Below, one piece after another: positions 1 through 11,000 of a DNA stretch of 64,000 bases. Source of the stretch: Chrysemys picta bellii (Eukaryota; Chordata; Testudines; Emydidae). Made by a program: the position numbers and the translations under genes. The stretch covers positions 44,444,882-44,508,881 of the forward strand of contig NC_088792.1 of assembly GCF_011386835.1 (NCBI RefSeq). The letters run 5' to 3'. Under the pieces are notes generated by a model. It was not told the origin of the DNA and searched no databases. It saw nothing but the letters and a program-made list of their open reading frames with translations. The number at the start of each line of letters is the position of its first letter. Within the stretch, counting starts at the first letter, position 1.

Positions 1-640
1 AGGTCAAAAGTATCCACTAATTTTGGATGCCCAATTTGAGACATCTACGACCTGATTTTTTCAGAGTACTTAACATTATTTAGCACTTCATATGTTCAAA
101 GCAGTTTCCATTGACTACTTTTGCATCTGTGAGTGTTCAGTACTTTAGCAAATTCATTCTCTGGGTATCAATTTGGGCAGCCAGAAAATGAGGAACCAAT
201 GATTAGTGACCATCTGAGAAGAATTGGTTTAAAGCAACATGCCCAACACAGAGGAACTCTGTGGTACAGACAAAAGGATAGAATTCATTTCTCCAGGGCA
301 GCATTCAAGTGTCTTTACCATGACAACACTCTCTTCCTGCAATCCCCTAGCTCGCTCACTACTCACTTTCCACCTTCTGCAACAAATAAGGCAGCATCCT
401 GCAGACAATAAGCCTGTTTCAACACACAAGCCTCGATTCCTTCCCAGAGCAGATTCATTCTGTGCACTTAAGGAGTTGGGGTCCTGTAGAAAAAAGTATT
501 ACAAGGGGCAGAATTAAGATTGCCTGTGCAAACTAATTCTGGTATTTCTTAATATAGGAGTACCTGATTTTGCAACCTTAATGTTCTTTTAGCAGTTTCC
601 TTTTGTAATATTTATACAGTACACACAAGACAAAGGATAC
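1..640. other. SRI intron 4 (partial), no feature recognised
   Basis: This stretch should be intron after SRI exon 4. I searched it on the minus strand for the next sorcin exon (RDMSGTMGF) and did not find it. The short open frames at 133-517 show no recognisable protein. Confidence 0.6.
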
Positions 641-684
641 ATCCAGCATAGAAACCATGAGCCTGCACGTCTCTAGGTTGAAAG
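641..684 (-). CDS. SRI: SRI coding exon 4 (short)
   Basis: This exon is 44 nt with acceptor TTAAACAG (bases 685 upward) and donor GTATCC (635-640). With the leftover base of exon 3 it encodes exactly 15 codons, [15 protein letters not shown]. That is the sorcin segment before the second EF-hand loop. The exon is too short to show as an open frame and was found from the protein pattern and splice phase. Confidence 0.92.
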
Positions 685-3600
685 CTGTTTAAATGAGGGG
701 GAAAAATAGATTAGTAGCAGTAAATATGAATTACTGATTTCTCAGTTTGGTTTCATAATATATACATGAAATAAGACATCACTCCCACTGGAAAGCTGCA
801 GTCTTGCAATTAGCAATCTCACTCTGATTCAAATAAAGAAAAGATCTTCTATTTTGAGGTGGGTGGTGCAAGAGGTTATTTTAGCCTGTTATTTTTGGAA
901 TCCAGTCTTAAATTACAAATGAGATAAATTTTAGTCAATCTCAACTCATGTAAGCTTTTGGCTACATCAAAATGGGCAGTCTGATCAGGACAGTAATAGC
1001 ACTGTAAACTCTACCAGCCTAGACTGGAGTCAAACTGTTGGAATACAGAAAGTTTCACATCTAGACCATTACTGGTGGCCTGAGCAATTCAGCTCTACTC
1101 ACAACACAAATTTAACTTTGTGGACACCATATATCAGGTACTTGGATCATCAAGTCTACTCACAGCATTCTTTGGTGATCAATAGATGCATGCGGGTGTC
1201 ACTTTCCTAAATGTTTTAACACTGGTCATCTTAATATTTTATAGATGTTGTTGAATTAGTTTATTTTTAACTTCTCAAAAGCTTGACACAGAGCTGTTTT
1301 CTTGCAGTCTGATCACCAGCCTCTAACTGCGCTTTAAGTTGTTTTGTTACTGTAAGTACAAGGCTTTAGACACCATGAATGTGTGTCAACTCTGCAAAGT
1401 AACTTTGTGAAAAATGGCACATTCTTACAAAACAGATCTGTTCTTGGTGGATTCAGAATTATACCTGCTTGCTTGAGAATCCACACTAATCTTGTCATTA
1501 GTCTCGCTGCATGTCAGATTAGTTAAGAAAACGTAGTACTTCATTTGGAATTTATGTTCTAAGAGAAATGGGGCTGCACAGGTGTAAAAGAGGGGAGAAT
1601 TTGGCCCACAGAATCTTCATTACTGGTGATGATCCAAGCAGCAGGGGGGTGAGCTTGACTTTCATTTCCCAAGTTTCCAAAGCAGGCAGCAAGAAAAATC
1701 TTTATTTGTAATCGTACAAGTTAGAGTTGGACTCACTGAGAGGAAAACATGGAATCACTCCATGATACTTTTATAGTACCTTTTCAGAACACAGCTTCAC
1801 ATTAAAGTATCTGTACATTTGTTTTAAATTTCAAAAGTCAGTTGCATGAACTTTTAAGATTAGGAAGGTCTAAATTTAACTTTAGTACTTTCTGTCTGTA
1901 GTGTCTAAAGATCATCAACCCAGATTTGTAGTCTGAGTTGTAGCCTTCACTCCAGATTTCTTTACTGCTCAGGATAAAAATTAAAATATAATTTTGGGAT
2001 ATTCTATAGAAGTTTCCTCATATAGGTAACCACCTACTCAGGGTTGTGAAACCTCTAGGACTGTCCTGGAGGCTCCAGGAATTAAAGATCAATCTTTAAT
2101 TAAAGATTGTCATGCAATGTAACCTCCAGGAACACATCCAACAAAAATTGGCAGCCCTACACCTACTAAATATGCTTGTAAACACATGGGGCTCAACTCA
2201 ACTGAAGGTATGTCAGCTTCTGCTGTATAAACCCTCTATCTTTGTATGAAGAGTATCATGCAGACAAGATCAATATTAAAAAAGGTCCTAGGTCATCAAA
2301 TTCATCTGTTTGACGTAGTAATCAATAAAACCTGTGTTGCTCAAACAGCTGATGACCGGATTAGGTGTAAAACTCCTTCACTGGAGTTTTATAGAGATGA
2401 ATATCTAGTCAAATAGATGTTGCCACTGAGTTGCAGAAAGACCACTTCTGAAACATGAACTCTTTTACACACTACCATTTAGAATTCAGAATTCTAAGCA
2501 TTAATTTTTGGAGAGTGGCTGTTCTGAGTTAAAACTTACCCAACATCTGAAACAGACAGATATCTCCTAGACAGCCAAATACTGTAGAGTGAAAAATCAA
2601 CAAGATACTTAAGCCCCTGAATTCTGTGACAGACTAATTAGAGAAACTGTATCAAAAAGTCCTTGAACTGATCCTCTGAAAATCTAGTACTAAACACACT
2701 CAAGGAACCATGGGCCTAGGGATGAAAAGAGAATTCAGACCTTCTCAATAAAAGGCCTGTTCCAAGGGGACCTTTTATGCTGGTTTCTAATGGACTCTGT
2801 GGAAGGATCTCATTTATTGAATCTGGGTATCCACAACACTTGGTCCAACATAAATCTTAATTGTACATTGGAATACCACATTCACAAAATTATTAGGGCT
2901 GTCAAGCGATTAAAAAAATTAATTGTGATTAATCACACTGTTAAACAATAGAATACCATTTATTTAAATATTTTTGGATGTTTTCTCCATTTTCAAATAT
3001 ATTGATTTCAATTATAACACAGAATTGAAAGTGTACAGTGCTCACTTTATATTGATTTGATTACAATTATTTGCACTGTAAAAAAACAAAAGTAGTAATA
3101 TTTTGCAATTCACCTAATACAAGTACTGTGGTGCAATCTCTATCATGAAAGTTGAACTTACATGTACAAAACAAACTGTTTTATTTTTGAACGAAATGTA
3201 AAATTTTAGCGCCTGTAAGTCCACTCAGTCCTACTTCTTGTTCAGCCAATCGCTCAAACAAGTTTGTTTACATTTGCAGGAGATAATGCTGCCCGCTTCT
3301 TGTTTACAATGTCTCCTGAAAGTGAGACAGGCATTCTCATGGCACTGTCGTAGCCAGCGTCTCAAGATATTTTCGTGCCAGATGTGCTAAAGATTCATAT
3401 GTCCCTTCATGCTTCAACCACCATTCCAGGGGACATGCGTCCATGCTGATGACTGGCTCTATTCAAAACAGCGTGGACCGACGCATGTTCATTTGCATAT
3501 CTGAGTCTGATGCCACCAGCAGAAAGTTGATTTTTCTTTTTTGGTGGTTCGGTTTCTGTAGTTTCTGCATCATAGTGTTGCTCCTTTTAAGACTTCTGAA

Positions 3601-6600
3601 AGCACGCTCCACATCCCGTCCCAATCAGATTTTTGGAAGGTACTAGAGATTCTTAAATCTTGGGTCGAGTGCTGTAGCTATCTTTAGAAATTTCATATTG
3701 GTACCTTCTTTGCATTTTGTCAAATCTGCAGCGAAAGCATTCTTAAAATGAACCACATGTGCTGGGTCATTCAAGACTGCTATAACATGAAATATATGGC
3801 AGAATGCAGGTAAAACAGAGCAGGGGACATACAATTCTCCTCCACGGATTTCAGTCACAAATTTAATTAACACTTTGTTTTAATCGAGTGTCATCAGCAT
3901 GGAAACGTCCTCTGGAATGGTGGCCGAAGCACAAAGGGGCAAACAAATGTTTAGCATATCTGGCAAGTAAATACCTTGCAACGTCAGCTAAAAAGTAGGA
4001 GTGTTGCCAGCAGATCGAGGGAAGTGATTATTCCCTCTATTTGGAACTGGTGAGGCCACATCTGGAGTACAGCATCCAGTTTTGGGTCCCCCACTACAGA
4101 AAGGATATGGACAAATTGGAGAGAGTCCAGTGGAGGGCAATGAAAACAATTAGGGGGCTGGAGCACATGACTTATGAGGAGAGGCTGAGGAAACTGGGCT
4201 TATTTAGTCTGCAGAAGAGAAGAGTGAGGGGGGAATTTGATAGCAGCCTTCGACTACCTGAAGGTGGGTTCCAAAGAGGATGGAGCTAGGCTGTTCTCAG
4301 TGGTGGCACATGACAGAACAAGGAGCAAAGTTCTCAAGTTGCAGTGGGGAAGGTTTAGGTTGGATATTAGGAAAAACTATTTCACTAGGAGAGTGATGAA
4401 GCACTGGAATGGGTTACCTAGGGAAGTGGTGGAATCACCATCCTTAGAGATTTTAAAGGGCCGGCTTGATAAAGCCCTGGCTGGGATGAGTTAGTTGGGG
4501 TTAGTCAATTACAACACAGAATACAATATATATGAAAATGTAGAAAATCATCCAAAATATTTAATAAATTTCAATTGGTATTCTATTGTTTAACAGTGCA
4601 ATTAAAACTGCAATTTAATTGTGACTTTTTTAAAGTTAATTGCATGAGATAACTGCAATTAATTGACAGTCCTAAAAATTATCTAATAGTAATGTACTTG
4701 CTAGCCTACTTGATAACACAAACTAAATTTGGTGAAACATTAGCAGTTCCAGGTGAGCCAATAGGAAGCGAGAAGGCAAAACTAAAATCCTTCTCTAAAG
4801 AAGTGTTCTCGGGGCCAACTACTCCCTATGACTAAGTTCTTGCAGCATAGTGCATATGACTCCAGAGTAGAACGTTTGGAAGCAGTTAGACTACTTTCAA
4901 AAACAAATGCAAGTACTTCTTACCATGTGAACTTAATAACTATGCAGATAGTACAACTAATGATTGTCTAATATGAATCAAATATACTTTTATTTAAATT
5001 GTCAACTTACGTTTATACCCTCCTGCTATACCCGACTGGGTCAGACATCTCTGCAGCTCATCAGCATCTATTTGTCCATCCTTTTGAAAACAGAAAAGTA
5101 GGCTCGGAAAAGTTAGCTTTTCATCAGTGAATGTCGATAAACTTTCACATCAAGATCCACGTTCACTGATAAACCTATGCATGGAACCTTATACAAAAGA
5201 CTGGTTCTACCGAGCGTACTAATTTCAATTTAATTTAAATTCACTCTAAATTATTTTATCTGTTGATTTATAGAGTTTAAGACCAGCATGGACCACTAGA
5301 TCATCTAGTCTGACCTCCTGTATATCACAGGCTATTTAAATATCACCCAAATACCTCTGTCGTGCCCAATGACCTCAGTTAAACTAAAGCACTTTAATCC
5401 TCAGAAAACGGAACTGTTGCATGCCATAGGCAGAGAACAGAAAATACTGACATGCCATCAATGTCCCCGCGAGAGCAGGGAATTTGTTGGGTGAAACAAG
5501 TCCAGATGATTCTACCAGGAGATCCATGCCGCGGAGGTGAAAAAAAAGCAAGGTCGTAGCTGATCTGAGTGGAGGGAAAATTCCTTACCAACCCCAAATC
5601 CAGCAATCAGTTTGACCCTGAACATATGAGCAAGACATCAGCAAGGCATCAGAGGATTCTCTGTACCGCCTCAGAGCACCACTCCACCCAAACTGGTATC
5701 CCATCTCTAGTTATGTTCAATCTGATCCTTCAGAGGAAGGAGAAAGACATTCCCAAGATTACAAATGTGCATGGGGGATGACGACTCCTTCCTTACTCCT
5801 GAAGCATGAGATAAGATTAGTTGTTACCATAATATATAACTAAAAGTGCAATGAACTTGTTGAGGACAACATAGGCAGTCCTGGTTTAAAGATTTGCATT
5901 CTAGTTTCTATAACAGGACTCTACAAAACAAAGTAAACTACATCAGATAACATACATCCCCACTTCCCGAGATAGACATTAGATTGACAGTTCAAAAAAA
6001 GTTGGTTTGGAACAGTGAATTGTTAATAGAGCAAATTAAAGCAGAAAGTAAAATATTTTAAAGTAATAAAACAGAAAAAATACCTATCTGCTCAATTAGG
6101 AATACGATTTCCTTCCAAAGCATCCCTCTCAAGGCCAGTTAGAGATTATGAACAACTGCCAAGTCAGGTAAAGCAATGAGCTGTCAAAAGTGGAGTTGGA
6201 ATTGTATGTCACATTCCTCACACCCACCATTAAAATTCATAAAAAGTTCTAAAGTGCAATTTAACCTCATTCTAAGATTAAATGTTTTTAGATGCAAATA
6301 GACTTGACTGATTCCAGAAGCATTAAGTACTAAAACAAGAGATGTTTTATATTTGAAGCCTATCTAATTATCCCCAGCATTTTCTTGGGAGTTTTTATAT
6401 CTAGTACATATCTAATTTAAGCCTGAAAGAATGATAACATCCAGATAACATTATCCGAGAAAGGATACCAGTCCTCAAATGTATAACTATAGTACTTCCA
6501 GAAGAGACTGGTGGGGGGAAAAACACATTTATCTATCAACTCTAGATATACTCCTCTGAATATGTCCTGTAAATAAGTGGTTTTTATTCTAGCTGACATT

Positions 6601-8008
6601 TTAAAAAGGCCTAACAAAAGGCAATTGTACCTTTTGACCAATTAAATACATTGCTCCCCAACTTCTAGTATCTTTGGTCTTTAGGCCAGTTTTATAGACA
6701 GTGCACTGGTAGAACCATAGGAAAACTCCAGTGTAAGAAATTCAATTACATCAAATCAGTATAAGTGGTCAATCACGTTTTTAAAATTCTTTAAATTAAG
6801 AATAAAAACAAGAAGCCAATATCTTGACAACTTGAAGATGTGAAGGAGAACTGAAAGAATGGAAATTGGAAACAGCGCTATAAGGCAAGTCCTACGTAAA
6901 AAAAACTTTAACAGTCCAACTTTACATTAGACAGGGCTTTACAGACAAGCAGTAATAAAATGAACAGCTCCCACAGAGGAGACAAATTCAAATCACTGAA
7001 TGGAGATTCTGAAAAAAAGGTTAGTATAGTTTAGATTTTTTTTTTAAATATCTAAGATATTAACATTCATATGGTTTTCTCTTAAGATAATTTCCAGTAT
7101 AAATTTGATATAAAACACAAATTGATATTGCAGATGTATGACTTCATCTTGCGATAAATATATTGTGAGTCACAACAGGCTGCAAGTGAAAAAGGGCGGT
7201 CAAACCAGTTTGAGGTTCTATAATAATTTGACTTGAAAAGTTAGGTGGGTTTGGCTCGTTAAGTATTTTCATGGATGGCCACATACTACTTTAGTCCTGT
7301 TCTTTTTACCGATTCAGTCACTCTTTGCTTACAGGTTCATTCATCAAAAGGAATGCTACAGGTAGATAACAGATTCTTCTTTAGCTCAGTAAGAAACATT
7401 TCTAAAGGTCTCTACTTTATTTCAGTGAAGAACCAGATTCCTCACGAATAAGGAGAATCCTTACATATGTACTCATTTGACTACTTGCATGTGGTTTGTT
7501 CTAATATCCTCATTTGTCGTCTTTGCTGCCAGAATGCATTGATTCAATAGCGGTGTATTTTTGAAACTATTACACTTTAAGTGTTGCGTAGGTTGTAAGA
7601 AGTCAGTTATTGAAAGAGAATAGTGAAAAGGGAGCGGAGACCAAGGGTACTCTGGGATCCTTAACTCTGAATGTCTTGACTTCCACAATTTCACCCTTGA
7701 AACTGCATTAATGGGTTTTTGCAAATAAACCAACAGTCGGACAGACAAGTTGTTTACTGGACAGTACATAGGATTTATTAGACAAATGACGAGAAAGATG
7801 TAAATCTATTTTGTCAGAGCAATAAAGCCTCTAGCTCTAGTGAGCTTACTTGTTTAAAATAAGTTTTTAAAATGGATTAGAAATTGTTACTTACAGGAAT
7901 ATATAAAAGTTTAAAGACATGTATAAAATACAAAATTACAGTATACCAAATCCTTAGAGTAATAAATAGGTAGTCAAAACCAGGCATAGAAAAATTAAGA
8001 TGCAAATA

Positions 8009-8047
<39 letters not shown>

Positions 8048-11000
8048 ATGAACAAACCCCCTCTCTTTCCCCCCCCCTCCAAAAAAAACCCCACACTTCT
8101 CCTATACTCTGTTCAGCAAACTACTCCAGGTAGTTCATGCCACCAGGTTCTGGTACTCCCGTGTTCCCACATCTAGTGAAGCCATCCCCTTACATAATGA
8201 CCTAACTCTTACCTAACCTCTCCTGGCTCTTATTAAGGCCATCCATGCAGCTGACATTTCTGGTTGGATTCTTACATGACAAGTGATGGGCCCTCCCCAC
8301 CCATGTGCATAGTTTTAAAGTGAGACAGCATAAACTCACAGTATTTAATTCAATTTGACTTGATTCCTCAGCTTGTCCTCATACACAGTTTCCAGTATTC
8401 AGAGTTTCAATATGCTAGGAAGTTCTGCTATACATACACCTCTGTGGCAAATACTGATGTCCAATATTTAAGTTGCAATACAATGAGAATAATTTTGTCT
8501 TATGTCATAACGTCAACCAAATAGTTTTTTTGGGGGGGGGCGGGGGGAAGAGACATACCTGCCCAGCTACTGCAGCAAAATAACCATACAAAGGATCTTG
8601 AGTCTGTCCATGGAACACTGGTCCTCCTGGAGCAGCTCCATACTTTAAAACAAGAAATAGATAATTAAGATGCAATTAATGCTTTTAGTTGACTACAATA
8701 TTTGTAATCTTACATTTCAGCATCAATTCTGAGTGTCATTTTTATATACACCTTGTCAAAACCTATAACTGCTTTAAAAGAGAGCAAACAACTTTGGTGT
8801 ATATACTTGCTACAATGTAAAGCAGGCCTACATAAAATCTTACATTTGAGTCAGCCCAGTGATCTAATAGTTATAGTAGCACAGACTGCCATGTACGAAT
8901 AATTTAGGCATCTCCATTACTAAAGGTTTGCAACCATGGTAGCCCATTTTGTACGATCCTCTGCAAATCTAGTCCTTTTGATCCACGCAGGATACCACAT
9001 TGTCCATCAAAGATCTTCTTTTTCTGTGTTGTTCTCTATCAACGTTCCCTTCAAGTGCCTGTAAACATACATCACGCACTGCAAACTCAATCAGTCTTTT
9101 CACTAGCATTTGCTCAATTCTCTAGTATGTTTTCACTGGTTACATAGTCTATCCATGATATTTTCAGAATTCTTCTATAACAACATAATTCAAAGGACTG
9201 TAGTTTCTTTGTTTGAATGTCCATGTTTTAGAGCTGTAATGTAACACAGACCAAATGTAGGTTTTTAAGAGTCAGAATCTAGTCTTCAGATTTATATCCC
9301 TTCTCCTCAGATATTTATTCTTCCAGAATGTCTCTTTTGCTCTTGTTGTTCTGGTGCTGATTTCAGTATCAGATCTTCCATCTTCTGTAATGATGCTTTC
9401 TAAGTAGCAATAATTTCTCACTTGCTGTATGACTGTTGTTCACAGGATCCTTGCACATACCACTATAGTTTTTATCTTGTCCACATTCAACTCTAAACCA
9501 TATGTAAATTCCACTAACTTCATCAGACCTCCTTCAGAATCAGCCACCAGCACTGTCAGTTACATAGCAAATATGCCTAAATTAGGGAGTCAGATTTATA
9601 CTCTAGTTCAGGGGTGGGCAAACTTTTTGGCCCGAAAGTCACATCTGGGAATAGAAATTGTATGGCAGGCTGTGAATGCTCACAAGGTTGGGGTGTGGGA
9701 GGGGGTGAAGGCTCTGGTTGGGAGTGCGCGCTCTGGGGTGGGGCCAGAAATGAGGAGTTCAGGGTGCAGGCGGGGGCTCCAGGCTGGGGGAGTGGGGTAC
9801 AAGGGTGAGGGCTCTGACTCAGGGTGCGGACTCTGGGGTTAGGCTGGGGATGACTAGTTTGGGGTACAGGAGGGTGCTCTGGGCTGGGATCGAGGGGTTT
9901 GGAGGGTGGGAGGGGGATTGGGGCAGGGGGATTGGGGTGCAGGCTCTAGCTAGGGATGCGGGCTCTGGAGTGGGGCCAGAAATGAGGAGTTCAGGGTGCA
10001 GGCAGGGGCTCCAGGCTGGGGGAGTGGGGTACGAGGACTCAGGGGCACAGGCTTTGAGCGGCGCTTATCTCAAGCAGCTCCTGGAAGCAGTGGCATGTCC
10101 CTTCTCCGCACCCTGAGCCAGAGCCCTCACCCTCGTACCCCACTCCTATGCGGAGGCAAGTCCAGGCAGCTCTGCATGCTGCCCCGTCCGCAGGCACTGC
10201 CCCTGCAGCTCCCATTGGAGCGCCGGAGGGGGCCATTGGAGCGCATAGGAGCCGGAGTGGGGACATGCCGTGGCTTCTGGGAGCCACGTGGTGCGGCCCC
10301 CGACCCTGCGCCCTGGCTGGAGTGGGGCCATACGGCTACTTCCGGGATCCGTGTGGAGCGGCCTCCCGACCCTGCTTCCCGGCTGGAGCACCAGAGGGGG
10401 GCCATGCCACGGCTTCTGGGAGCCACGTGGTGCAGCCCCCGACCCTGCACCCTGGCTGGAGTGCCGGAGCAGGGCCATCTGGCTGCTTCTGGGAGCCAGA
10501 TGGAGCGGCCCCCGACCCTGCTCCCCAGCTGGAGCACCGAAGCGGGGCAAGCCTCAGATCCCGCTCCACAGTGGGAGCTCGCGGGCCGGCTTAAAACAGC
10601 CTACGGGCCGTAGATTGCCCATCCCTGCTCTAGTGCTTTGAGGTTGAAAGAATGAACGCTGCTTGACTGAGATGACACCACAAATTATTAGTATTCATTT
10701 GCTTTAGAGCAGGGGTGGGCAAAATACAGCCCGCAGGCTGGATCCAGCCCCATGTAACATTTCTGTCTGGCCTGCCAGGCTCTTTGGCTGCCCCCTCGTG
10801 ATCTCTGGGCCGCTAAAAGTCCCGCAGCACAGCCTTTATTTTTGTAAATAATAGTCTTCGCCATTTCTACGGTTCTTTTTCAATATGCTGGTGTTAACGG
10901 AAGCCATTGAAATCAGTGAGAGTTGTAGATGCCTAATACCTCAGAAAAGAGGTCTACTTGATTTGAATCCCCGCCCTGCTCCAGCAAATCCAGTTCAAAA

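Larger units (their letters stand above)
2894..4674 (-). mobile_element. Decayed hAT DNA transposon with target duplication, interrupted by CR1 sequence
   Basis: The terminal inverted repeats are TAGGGCTGTCAA on the left and TTGACAGTCCTA on the right (11 of 12 match). The flanks 2886-2893 and 4675-4682 are both AAAATTAT, a perfect 8-bp duplication. On the minus strand 3873-3200 reads as a broken hAT transposase C-terminus: [12 protein letters not shown], then after frame shifts a [20 protein letters not shown] stretch that fits the hAT dimerisation domain, with stop codons. The right half of the transposase is missing, and a CR1 piece (about 3991-4506) occupies its place. The element lies in SRI intron 3. 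Confidence 0.88.

Noticed and set aside
1..640. Search for SRI exon 5
   Set aside because: No sequence encoding the second EF-hand loop (RDMSGT) was found on the minus strand. The exon should be outside the window.
9996..10641. Long overlapping open frames on both strands (up to 205 codons)
   Set aside because: They lie wholly inside a GC-rich hAT element with internal repeats. The translations are low-complexity Ala/Gly/Pro/Arg with no domain.
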